Shown: in pieces, positions 46,516-58,967 of the stretch
Layout of the letters: every line of letters begins with the position of its first letter
Numbering within the stretch: the first letter of the stretch is position 1
Source: Brachypodius melanocephalos
Taxonomy: Eukaryota; Chordata; Aves; Passeriformes; Pycnonotidae
DNA length: 64,000 nucleotides
Direction of reading: 5' to 3'
Assembly: GCA_013398615.1 (NCBI GenBank)
Contig: VZSR01001685.1
Span: 35,329,568-35,393,567 of the forward strand
Made by a program: the position numbers and the translations under genes
Notes under the pieces: model-generated
Database searches by the model: none
Told to the model about the DNA's origin: nothing
The model's input: the letters and a program-made list of their open reading frames with translations, nothing else

Positions 46516-47478
46516 GCGGCCACCCCGTGTCCTCGGGGCAGTGCTGCCGGGCGGCCGAGCCTTTCACCCGCCTCCTCCTCAGAAAGTCAAGGGCTTCGTG
46601 GGCAATCGGCTGCAGAGTAGTGCTGAGGGGAAGCTCGGAGGCAGTGACGGCAGGACTGGGCAGCTGCTCCCCGCAGCCGCATCGGGTGACACGGGAAAGC
46701 TTTTGAGGGGAAAAGTGCCGGCGCTGGGCTGTTGGGTGTGCGGTGCCAAAGCACACAAGTTACCTTGCAAAACAGGGGAAGCCGTCACGTAATTACTCAG
46801 GCAGGAGGGTTTAGGCTCCAGAACACCACATGACAGCTGCAATTTCACGACCTTACTACTTCAACTTTCTGCTGTTTATGTACTTGAATCTGATGGATCC
46901 AAGTAGATCCAGCCAAGTCAATACAAGAAAAGCTTACACACTCAAGCCAGTTTCTATATCCTTTCCTGACAGTAAGTTTATTTGCCTAACTAATGAAGTT
47001 CAAGGTAGTAAAACACTGAGGTAAGTTCCATGAAAACACTGAGATGCCCACATTCCACTTCAAACTGATTTTACATGTGCAAGTATTACAACACTCCCAC
47101 TTCATTAAAAAATCTGCACTCCATACGTAATTTTGTCTCTTTGATGTGCATTAGCAAGGGAATTTAGAATGACTGAAGTCCTACTGTTGTGCAAGTCCTC
47201 TGCTTTGTCTGAGTCAATCCAACCCAGTTGACTCACCGTGGTTGGGCCAAATGCACAATGGTAATATTGAATGAACCCACACAACAAATCACACACCACC
47301 ATATGACCTTTTAGGTTTCTTTGTTTTTCTGAGTCATGGAAAAACTGCAGTAGAACATCTTCCTTTGCACAACAGATTAATGCAGAGCTCTTCCAAGCAT
47401 CATCCCACAAGCCACAGTGGCTCACCAGCAGTACTGCCAGATGCGTCCATAGCATAAACAGCAGTTTGTAGGATACGC

Positions 47479-47503
47479 CAAAAAAAAAAAAAAAAAAAAA
47501 AAA
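47479..47503. repeat. Poly(A) run of 25
   Basis: Twenty-five A in a row on the plus strand, between GATACGCC and CCACCCAGG. No retroposed gene body or flanking duplication was recognised around it. Confidence 0.95.
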
Positions 47504-49039
47504 CCACCCAGGAAAAGGAGCCAGCAGATGCCTGAGATGGAGTGTGGTATGAGTGCTTCAGAAAGTCATAAGGAGGAATCCCACAAGATGTCCCATTTTC
47601 CATTTCAAGGACAGGTGAGGTCAGGCAGATAGCAAATGCCGTGTGGCTAGTGTCCAGCTTTGTTCTACGGGTATTTGGCTATGCCCACTGATCAATTATT
47701 ATTTACAGTTCACCAATTTCACCTAATGAAGGGAAGTCTGATATCCCTGTTTGGCTTTAATACTCCTGGAATGCAGAGGTTGTCTCCACATCCTTTAACA
47801 CAAATATTTAAGACAGCATTTTGTCTGGGTTGTTTCAGAGGAGGGAGGTTTTGCTCCCACATCTCAAGCCAAAGCTGCCACAGACTATACATGAAAGCAA
47901 GGAAAAGGATTCTTAGAAATAAAATACAGGTACTATATTATAGTTGTAACAGCAATACAAAGAAACAGAGCCAAGAAGTGCTCCCTCTCCCCATTTACAC
48001 ATATATTTCATTTTCTGGAAAAACTTAGGGCAAACAGTCTAATCTGCCACTCTTATCTGTCCCTTACACCACAGTTAACAAGAAAAAAAAATTTCCAAGC
48101 AAAACCCAGCATATTTAGATATTTTCTCTGTTCATTTGAAACTATTTAATACTACAATTCCCACTTCAAAAAAATACCCTGACTTCTCAGTAACTGAGGA
48201 TGACGGAGCAGGGCTGTCCTCCATCTATGCCACTGAAGAAAGAAAAGGATGCAAAAAGTTCAAGAAGTCTGAAACAGGAGAAGTTAGGTAGCCTGGCTTT
48301 ATTACATAGTGGAGCAGACAGTGCCAAAAAAAAAAATTTTGACTAATTCCATGCCTCTCTCACAGAAATTTAAGTTGTATCTTGTGCCATTGCCAGAAAA
48401 CCTTCTAAGTACATTTCAACTGACAATAAAACACCAGTAGGATAACATACATATCACAATATTTTTCAAGATCACTTTATTCATCTCTTATAATTTCAAG
48501 TAGTATTTTTAGTCAATGGCATTGGAATAAATAACACTATCTCACCTTTCCCCTGTGACATGAATTTGAGAACTGTGCTGTGAAATATGACACTGATTTG
48601 GTATTCATTACAATACTGTACCTACCCAATGGCAAAGAAGGAACTTTGAAAGGGAAAACAGATTCCCTCTGTTCTCCTACACCATTCAGAGTTTCCAGTT
48701 AAGAGAAGTCTAGATGTTCTGGAGGCATGAATATACTATGAGATTGCTGATGTCTAGACAAGATGGAGATGAGGAAGTTGCAGACACTCTACATGAGTAT
48801 TCCCATGATTTCTTCCAGCAGCAGGACTAACACTGCTAAGAAGGCAGCTGAGTAAGAAAAGGCTTAATGTAGCCCAATCCTAAAAATGTGGGAGAAAACG
48901 AACTGAATTACGCCTTTTCTTCTGAAGTATTTTATCCACTTTACAAATTCATCAGCCTGAATTAAGACTTCCTTTTCTGCAGAACAGGCATCAACATCAA
49001 ATACATTTCCTTTGACCAAAGAATGGATGAAGACCATAC

Positions 49040-49125
49040 TTAGTTTTTCAGTACTATAATTATTTTATATTATAATATAGTTTTGTAAACAGATAAAATA
49101 ATTTATATTATAATTATTATACTGC
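49040..49125. repeat. AT-rich low-complexity stretch with inverted repeats
   Basis: Nearly pure A/T sequence with repeated self-complementary words such as TTATATTATAATATA and TTTATATTATAATTAT. Confidence 0.8.
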
Positions 49126-52100
49126 AATGAAATCAGAAATTATGATGGCATGGACAACTATTAGGTGCTGTGTAAACACATACAAAGGAAGTCCTCAAGC
49201 CCCTAAAAATATGAACAAAAAAAGTTCTAAGATATCAATCCTGTCTCAGTTGTATATAGTTCATAATAAAACTAAGAAGAATAAAAATTACTTGAGAAGC
49301 TCATGTCTGCATTTCTAACAGGTATCACTGATGTTAAGATTTAAATTACAAATACATACTTCAAAGTCATTCATAAACATCATGCAAATAAATTACCAAT
49401 GTTATAGCAGGGACCTTATCTCGTTCCTTTGATACCAAATAAAAGCAGCATTTACTTCAGAAGGTATTCGATCAGGCTCATTTAAACATAGTTCATTGTA
49501 ATGAATACATGATGCTACTGTAAAACAGCAGAATTAATAAATAGTGCATGCTTTCCAAGAGATATTTGTCATGGACACTCCCCAAAGAAAATATCCCTAG
49601 TCCTTCATCATGTCTGTGGTGCTTTTCACAGGCCAGCTCTTTTTTCCCACGTGCTTTCTACCCTTTCACCATGATACCCCCCATTTCTTTCAAACAGACA
49701 CAGTTCTCAGTGCTCTCTCCCTTGATGTGGAATTATTATCCTACAGCAGTTCCATTCGCCTGCCTGGCACACCAAAACTCACTAAATCCATACAGAACCC
49801 CAAGCATGCTCCCAGCTCTATCCTCCTTAAAACCCTCCACATCACTGATGTCTCACCATGTCTTGGCCCACTTTGGCATTACCCTATGGAGTTCTAAGGA
49901 TGCTGTGTCTCCATTACACCTGCAGATTAGCTTGCAGAAGGTGTTTGGCTCACAGGAGAAGGCTGCAGGCCAGTCCACAGCATGGTCCCAAACCCAGGTA
50001 AGAACAGTTTCCCTTACTTTTTCCCTTGCCCTGGGGTAGACAGCCCCACAAGCAGACATTCTCTCCTCTACCCTTGAATTCTGTAAAAATAGGAACTTAC
50101 TATAATTACAAACCTCCAAATTTTCACGAAACACGTTTAAGACTAGTAAACTAAGTCACAAATAATTGTGAAAGGGAGAAAGGCAGAGGATGGCAGGCAA
50201 GCACAAAGATGGCATGAATGCAGGAGCCTGCTTTCCTTGGAATCCAATTCATAAATTCAGTAGATAAATAGTCAACAACAACATGTTTGCATGTCTCTCC
50301 CTGTGATTGCCTGATAGTGATCTGGTATGCTGAAAGTTAAAGAAAAGGCCTTGAATGAAATACCAGCTTGTTTATACAAAAGATAAGGAAAACTGACTTC
50401 TGCCTGTATTTTCTTCCTACCTATCATGTCTGATGTGAAGTAACCTTGAAGACTTATCTAAGAATTTGTTATATACTTTCCTAACCTTGTCAGTCATAAA
50501 ATAGTTATAAATAAAATATAAAGGAACAGCATATTTTCAAGTCTGGAATAAAATTTTTACTTTTCTATAGTGACTTTTTAAGAAAGTTTAGGAATAAAGA
50601 ACAAGGCAGAGAGGGGGTCTCCTTTCCTGAACTATTCACAATTTACTGGTTAATTAATGTCACTAAAATGAAAATTAATTTTTGCTGGTCCAACAAAAGA
50701 AAAAGGCAGAAAATATAAAGTCAAGCAATATAAGTATAGCAATATAGATTCTGCTATCCATATCCAGTCTGTTAAAATCAGCATGATTCACAAAATTCCT
50801 GCTTAACATTTAAAAGAGCCATAAAAAACCATAAAATATCAACTGCACTGCTGCAATTCCTCTCACTACCTAGTATACATTATTTTGATATCCAAAATAT
50901 TATTACTGGAACTAAAGCCATTTGTTGATTAGGATAGGATTTTGCTGTTGACTAACCATTTAGCTCACAGTCTTGGTAACAGGCTATATATAGACTTACC
51001 ATTTGCTATTTTTCCTATTATAGCACACCATGGTAAAAATAAACCATGGATACAGAGTTGCTATTTACAGTTGACCGCAGAAGATATTCCGGTCTGTACT
51101 ACAGCTGCATTGATTGTGCTCATGGGATCTACAGATTGGCATTAATGTGAAAAAAAATCCCGTTTTGGTTTGTGAAACAATTACTGTTGTTGTGGTAATA
51201 CTGAGGGTTACTCTGGATTCTCTTCTGCACAAAAATATTCCTCCTGTTTCTGAGAGGAACCATCTGCTCTCCAGTATGCAAAGAAGTGTGCTCACGCCCT
51301 AGAGAATAAATAAATAATGTTTAATGAGCAAGCCTTGATGCCTGCACTAGGGGTGGAAACTAGTATCAATAACAAAAGAAAGATTGAATCATCATTACTT
51401 GATGAGGCAAATACTTCATGAAATCAACTTCAACTGTGTGAGTACACACAGCCTTATACCCAAGGCTTCCACCACCATGGTGGCTGGATTTTCTTCCTTT
51501 AGCTCCTGAGCTGAGAATCTTAAATCATACATGGCAGAAATATTTAGGGAAGATACAGATGGGGTTTTTTTTACAGTTTTTAGGGATAAAGCTTTCAAAA
51601 GGCTAATAAGACCCATCCTTTTAGATTCAAAGGAGATAAGTTTCCTTGCCCTTGTGCACCTTTCATGGAAGTGCTGGAAGAGAAGTGTAAACATGCGTGA
51701 CACCAAACAACAGAATAAAAAATAAGGAGAAATCAATACAACCTGAAAACACATTGTGAATCCTGAGCACTACAAAAGCAATGCCATGAAGTGTTTACAG
51801 TTTATCCAGCTACAGAGTTTGAGGGTTTTGGTAAAACCCTTTCTATTTATTTCTGAAGTGCATCTCCAATGTGCTTCATAAATATTAAAATGCAAGTGTT
51901 TTTTTTTATGAGGAAGAAACACTCATCTAAATGCTTTACAATCCAGAAACCACATTTCATTTTCTCTACTTTTTTCCAACTTTCCCAACATGCCAGAAGA
52001 TCATAATTCAAGTCCAAATAAGCTACTTTTATAACATGTACAGTCACACTTTAAAAAAAAAAAATCCAAAACCTAAATACAATTCCAGTCTTAAAACTTC

Positions 52101-55100
52101 ACAAAAAAATGTTCAGGGACATAAAGGCCATTTCATGACTGTGAAGTAATGTGTTTGATTAAAAGATAAGGTCCCATGTAAAGTGGGACTAAAATCTAAA
52201 CAAGAAAAATGTTAAGATTTGCACTTACACTCCCATTTTGCACTTAAAAGTAGTGGGAAGCCTTCCCCACAGCAGCCTGTGTGCTAAAGAAACAGCAAAG
52301 CAGCAAATAATGAATTTTCACAGAACTGGCTTTGTACAATGCACTCATTGGAGTCTCCTCTAAGCAGGTTTGGTTTGGTTCAATAGGGGAGAGTTTTATG
52401 GCATCCTCACCACTACCCAGGATGAGTCCTTAAACTGCTGTCACTACTGGGCAGGGGAACTTTCTGCTGAAAACAAGACTTCAAAGTGACTGAACTGTAC
52501 ATAGGTAATGTTATAAAACCACAGCAAAACAGAGCAAGTTACTATCTAGAAAGCTAATTAACTCCATTAAATTTGAGAACTAAGCTTTTTCCATTATTCC
52601 TTCCTTAAAAATAATTTTCTTCATGGATGATTAGTAGATTTCTTTAATATCATGAGAGAATTTATCAGCAACCATCAACATAGACCATTTTTACCCAAAT
52701 TAGTAATTTTGTAGTTAACAAAAAGAAGAAAACTTTTGGTGGCCTAATTTTCTTTCAGAGCTGAGGAAAATGGAGCAATTCCATATGCTAGGAGCTTTCT
52801 TAATAGAAACAGTTAATTTACCACATAAGGAATATCACATGCAAACCACTTCCACCTAACATGAATCACTCCTTCCAGATGAGAAAACTAAGGTCTTTTA
52901 TCTTCCTCAGGGTGGAGTCCATCTCCTCCCATAGATCCCTACAGAATAAAACTGCTAATCATTTTAAGATTTAAAGGCATTACTTCTTTTACTTTCTTAT
53001 GTCCGTATATCATGTTTCAATGTCTTCTAAACAAGAGAGAGCTTAATGTTTCTGTGTAACCTTGAACAGGCCAGTACACAACTTTTATTTCTTCATCCTT
53101 GAGCTCTTCTGTAGTTCCATGATCTAATTTGTTATATTGGTGGTATTAAGCTGCTCCTACCAGATTAACAATATGGAATATAAATTCCTTAAAGCTGATT
53201 TAAAGTGAATATGCTAATTTGAATACTAGCTTAAACACGTAAAAGATGAAACAGAATAAAAAAAGTCAAACAACGTGTTTTAATATGTGCGGTGTCTCTC
53301 CTTCAGTAAGGTTTAAATCACTGCAGCAAATCACTGCTCTATGCAGTCCAAGCTAGGCAGAATGTCTTTAGGACCAGATTTAAAATCTGTTGATATCAGC
53401 AGTTTCTTTCTTTCAAATATACTACTTTGAGGATCAGTCCTTAAAGGAGGTCTAATTTCTCCTGGGAGTGTGAATATAGAGGCAGATTTTTGCTTGACTA
53501 GTGTTTCCATACTTGGCCCATTTCATCTCCCAGGAGGATGGAGGAAAACTTAGGATGGGAGACAGATCATATTAGACACTACCATTTATTTGAAATAACC
53601 TCTTAATAACATGTCATTGGATCATTAGATCAGAAATTAGGCAGTCAGAGAAGATAAACAGTGTGGTCCCCTTTTTGTGGAATAGATATTAAGCATCTGA
53701 AATTCTAGACAGTGGGAAAATCTACTGTTCCCAGTCACAGGGACACTTATGCAATGTTGTATAATATGCATTACCTGCTAATATATTATGCATTAAAACA
53801 TCTATGTATAATTTGCATTGCAATGGTATAGCATTTTTAAGTGAAAAAAGGTGTAGGAAGAATAAAACCACACAACAGTGTTAGTATACCCACAAATATA
53901 TACAGCATTAATTTTACATAAAGTAACAGGAACAACACATTATAAACACTTGACTCAAATGTTACTGGCATTTTTCTTGACCTTTCAAAATGGTCTTTCA
54001 AAAACAAGTACTTTATTTTGATGGGTGTGGGATACTCAAAAGCTCTAAATTAAATGCCTCAAAAGCAGTCTTCAAAACTGTGTTCTAAAATATATTGCAT
54101 TAGGCTACACAAGACCAGTTTTTGGCACCTGTTGTTGAAACGAAGGGGGAAAAAAAGTGCATTGAAACAAGATTATCCATTATTCTTCAGGAATTCAGCA
54201 ATTTCTTGGAGAGATTAAATTTACTAGAGCTTTAAAATAACAGAGTGCACATTTTGAATGGTTACAGGACTGGGTTAACAGCTAGTACAGGAGCCTCAGG
54301 GGATTTTATTGTAGTTAACCCATCCTTCTGATCTGTTCCTACTTTTACATCCTACTTTTACATGCAAAAGAAAAAGGTTGTACTTAATACATTATTTATA
54401 GCTATAAGCAATAGTCAGTTCCTTTCTGGTTTTACTGTACCAGCATGTACAAGAAATACACAGAACTATATCTATATTACTGCTACTACATTGCAAAATG
54501 TATATATTGCAAAGCTGGCTCTCTAATAGGAGGCAGTTAAAGACCTCTGCCCTGAAATCTGCCAAAGCTGATACTGCAATCACAAACATGTGTTGTTACA
54601 CTTCTTGTGGCTCATCTCCACATGGTGCAGCTGTTGTGTTGGCTAAAGAAAATGCAGGCCCAAGGGAAACAAATTTAATTCAGCTGGGGTAACTTCCACT
54701 AAAAGAAGTGCTTTTAGGAGAACAGGTGTCCTACAGTAAGAGGGATTGTTTGGGAGGTTTTCCCTAAAGTTGCTTTGCTTCTAGGAAAGCTATTCTAAAG
54801 TGGTATGCCTGTGATAATAATCTTTTGTGGTCTAATTTTTGAATAATGCTCTTCAGAAATGCAATGGATTCCAGAAATTCTGTTTTTGTTTGTTTGGCTC
54901 AGTCCTAGGACAGGAAAACTAGTACAGGATCTTATGCTGCTTGTTAGGAGCTGGAGGAAGCCTCATTGCTGTTATTCAGATTCCTTGGCCTCAAGAAGGT
55001 TTTTTTAATCAACAAATGATTGTACCAGGCGGACCTGCAGTCCATGCAACTCACCAGCTGACACCCCTAGAGCTGTGCCTGTTTTAACCTGTGTAACTAT

Positions 55101-58100
55101 TGGTTTAATATTTTACTAAATTCACTTAAATTTAGCCCTCTCCTAAATATGTTCCCGTTTAGTCAAAATAAATAAGCCAAGATGTATTATGTTCTCTAAG
55201 AAAACAGTATTAAGTATCTGACTTTTTTCCTTTTCCAGGAAGACATTTACCTTATGCACTACAACACCTCCCGCAGCTCTGTCATGCATTCTCACCTCTC
55301 TTTCTGTGTCCTGTGGTTTGTCAGAATGGGAACTGTTTGACTGATGTCCAGCAGCCTTCACACCATGGGCAGTAGCACATCTCACAGCCCTGAGGCACTG
55401 GGATCCCTGGAAGCTGGGAAAGACTTTTCCCAGCAGGCTCTCAGGATGTCTGTCTGTCAGTGCTGACTGAACCAACCCTTCAGACAAATCCTGCAGCAGA
55501 CAGCAGGCCTTTTCTTCCTCTTGTCAGCTCTCTTTCCAAAATAAGGTTACTGCAGAGGGCAGTCTCTTCTTGTGGAGATGTCTTCATACTGCACTTTCCT
55601 CCTTTGGGCCTGTTTTTTCGATCTCCTGCAAGTTCAGAATTTCTTCTCTTTGAAGCAACAGAAGTCCAAACGGGGGATAATTTTCCCACACACATCCCAT
55701 TCCTACAGCGTTGGTTCTCCTATAGGGTGTATATGATTTGCTTTCAACTCTTCTTTCTCACATCTTAACTAAATGTATGTTATGACAAAATTCTGACTAC
55801 ATTTTTGCAACGTTGAGCTTGTTAGCTCCTTCTTCAATATTTATCGCCCGATGTTGTGTCTTCAGAGTGATGTATGCAGACCTTGGGCTGTTTTTTTGAC
55901 TTTTTCTCAAATTCCTGAATTGAAGACCCAGTACTCCTCCTTATGAATAACATTCAGAATTCAACAAGGTCAATAGCAAAATTCATGAGAATTTTGATCT
56001 CTATGTCTGCACATAAAGACCTGCAACAAATTTTGCATTTTTGCCAACTTCCCTTTACCAAGGGAAAGAAATTTGTTCTGCCTCTGCTACTTTACTCAAC
56101 AGGACTTGTGACAAAAGCTGGAAGTCACACTGATGGAAGAAACTGCCATGGCCCTGCCTGAATTCAAAAGCCAGGAGCAGATGGATGATACCCTGCCAGT
56201 GAGAGGAAAAAAGTATTCCAATTAACAAAATAAGGAGAAATAACAATGTAGTGAAACCTGCATTTGCAATGAAACCATTAGAGAGACACTCACTCTTTAC
56301 TGTGTGTATGTACAACCAGTATCCCAAACACTGGAAAAAAAAATTATTATTTGTAGAGTGAGATTAATTCAACAAAATGTCTGAGTGTCACTGAGGGAAG
56401 CTGCTTAAAGCAAAATCTGAATTTAAGATTAACCTCTTGCTTTTCATGGCGTTGGACTGTGTGCTTGTCAAGGAAGTTTTATGTTTGAGGTTCAGGGAGA
56501 AGGTGATGGCCATGTCCTCTGAATGCTTTCAGATGACTGATGTTCAGAATGTTGCTGGCATTCTTCCAGCTGGAGGCCTGGCCATTAGATAAGTTTAACA
56601 TTATGGTGGCCATTTGCAAAACAGATGAGAGCAAGAATAAGCAAGAGGAAATGAGAAACCCAAGAAACCTACTGAAACTCCCTGAAAATAGTCTTAGCAT
56701 TGGGAGGAAAAGTCTTAGATCCTTCCACTGTAAGAAAAACTATTAAACATAAATTTTCAGCTGGTAAAAGTATAACCACTATCCCAAGGGAGACAAAAAC
56801 ACTGACTGAAGCAATATTACCACAAGTGCTGGGTTAAAGAAATCTAGGAAATGTTGCACTAGCTTCCTGTGTGAGGGTCTAGACAAAAAATTTTAGATAT
56901 TGCCAGATAGGATACGTTTACTTCTGCTTTCAGGTGGGGAGTTTTTGTTTGGTTTGGGTTTTATTTTTAATGGTGAAGCCTGTAGCTCTGCTGGCTAAGA
57001 ACCCTGTTTAATAATCCCTCCTCTGCCAGTATTTAAAGTGTGTTAAATGGCATTGGAGCATTACACTAGCAGAAGATTCAACAGATATCCTTTGGCAGAT
57101 CCTGTGGTGGCCATACACATCAACCTTACAGCTGCCTCTTCCCTCTCTCTGCCAGAAATTACTGCTTCTGGAAGTGGCTTGGCAAAAGGATCATACCTGT
57201 ACTTCAGCAATTCTTGTTCAGCCAGATGCTGTAATTCAAACTTGCAAGCAGAGATAGCTGAGGGCCATTCATTTTTGTTCTACATTTAGCAGCTGAAGTC
57301 TCCTTTGCACTGCCATTTGGAAATGTTGTGAGCAGTGATCCTTGGTTACCACATTTTCACTATCAGGCTTTCACATGGCAATGGAACTTGATGTGGTGGA
57401 AACAGGAATGGGTAATTTCCTGGCAGAGAGAAAATATTAAGTCATCTTTTTTTAATCAAAGAGCCTCACCTGAGTAAATATTCTAGCAATTCCAATTTTT
57501 AATTTTATTATCATAGTCTGTTGCTCAAGCTGTGTTTTCTGACTGTGCAGCAATAATAGTGCTATGAGGACATGAAGATTTTTCAAACTGGCATTGTATT
57601 CAGTTCCTCTTAACATTTCCACACATAATCTGCATAACATTATTAAATCTTTCCTGTACATTATTTAGCCTCTGGGATCAAATGAAATCATACATAACTG
57701 GAACTCTTTGGACTTTGACAGATGTCCTCTGGCAAATTTTTTGCAGTAGTTTTTAAGCTGTTGCTGCTTTTAGCTATTTTCTTGGCCTCTTCCTGGAATT
57801 GGACGCGTGTCAGCTGCTCTGGTGGAAAACACTAACCTCTTAGCTTTTAAAGATGATAAAAGTGGGTTTTAGTTACTGCACCAGACTTTGGACTGAAGGG
57901 ACTTGAAGCAAAGGTATGGTCCTTTTTACCAGCTCACCTGCAGGAAGAGTAGTGCTCCACAGAGGGCTGTCAAAAGCGTTGGGAAGGTACTGCAGAGGAC
58001 TTGCCTGCAAGCTTCTGGAGGAATATTTACAGCATCTTGCCTCTGGTCCTTTTTTTCATGGGAGAGCACTGGAAAGCTGAATATTCTCCTAAAACAGTGA

Positions 58101-58931
58101 AGGTCATGAAAAAAATACTAAACTTTTGCAGCTCTGTTCTGAAATAATACAGATTCTCCTGAAACCAATCTGCTTTGTGGGCTGACTCCTACTGTGGTGT
58201 TACGAAGTTACCCTCAGTAACACTGTACCTAGAGAGTGCACAGTTTGTTTCCTTTCATCTCTGCACCCGCACAAGGCTTTTTATGTGTGGGAGAGCTTTT
58301 TCTACCTTATGTATTTTGTAAGTAACCTCTTTGATAAAGAGAACCCTAGACTCATTATCTCTGCCTAAGTTACTATAGTTTCTACAGGTTTGGAGAAAAT
58401 AAAAATAGTCATCCCAAATCCATCATTTGTTTTTTTAAAACCTCTTTATCAACCATTTAATACAGAAAAAAAACCCTCACACCATCATATTTTGATGAGT
58501 TCAGGCATTTTTTAACAACTGAGAATTTAAATCTGTGAATAAACTGAAGAATGTGTCACTGCATTCAAGAATCATACTTTCACTTTAAGAAACCACAGCT
58601 GCAACAATAAGATAGAAATTTGACACACACTAGGTTGAAGGTGGCAAGGATTAAAGGTATGGAATTAGAAAAGAAACCCCTTATGCTGTTGAACAGAATA
58701 TGGGACATAAATCAATGACTAACTTTGGCTAAGCTTTGCCTTATGGAGGTATGCAGCATTGCAGCTTCACAGTTATCAGTATTTGTCATCTTGAGTATCA
58801 GTACACATGCCAGATGCAAAAGAGGGGCCCAGAAAGAACATGGGGGATGAGGAAAAGAAAATTAATAGTTTCAGTGACAATGTACAGTATTTTGATATGA
58901 AGCAGAACTTCTGTAATATTTCAAGGAGCTT

Positions 58932-58967
58932 ACATACATGTATATATGTGTGTGTGTATATATATAT
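58932..58967. repeat. Mixed (TG)n/(TA)n dinucleotide repeat
   Basis: ACATGTATATATG, then a short TG run and a short TA run. It is an intergenic microsatellite. Confidence 0.85.

Larger units (their letters stand above)
45790..46720. promoter_or_regulatory. CpG island and STK3 promoter region
   Basis: The region is strongly GC- and CpG-rich against an AT-rich background and contains coding exon 1 of STK3. It holds many GC-box-like stretches, a CCAAT box on the STK3 strand, and an inverted pair of ZNF143-like motifs. Islands of this kind are typical of TATA-less housekeeping promoters and are often bidirectional. Several open frames cross the island on both strands, but this is expected in GC-rich DNA where stop codons are rare. 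The STK3 transcription start is inferred to lie between the start codon (45973) and the CCAAT box (46158). Confidence 0.85.

Noticed and set aside
45770..46848. Many open frames across the STK3 CpG island
   Set aside because: Same GC effect. Only the 23-nt STK3 exon 1 frame continues correctly into a following exon; one divergent plus-strand frame is kept as a low-interest finding.
47105..47603. Two minus-strand frames around the poly(A) run, suggesting a retrocopy
   Set aside because: On the minus strand the run is poly(T) in the middle of the frames, there is no flanking duplication, and the peptides match nothing known.
49548..50039. 163-codon plus-strand open frame, the longest outside the GC islands and the gap
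   Set aside because: Rich in Ser, Pro, Leu and Phe with no domain I recognise, overlapped by similar frames on the other frame and strand. A donor-like GTAAGAAC follows AACCCAG near 49995, but no partner exon could be found.
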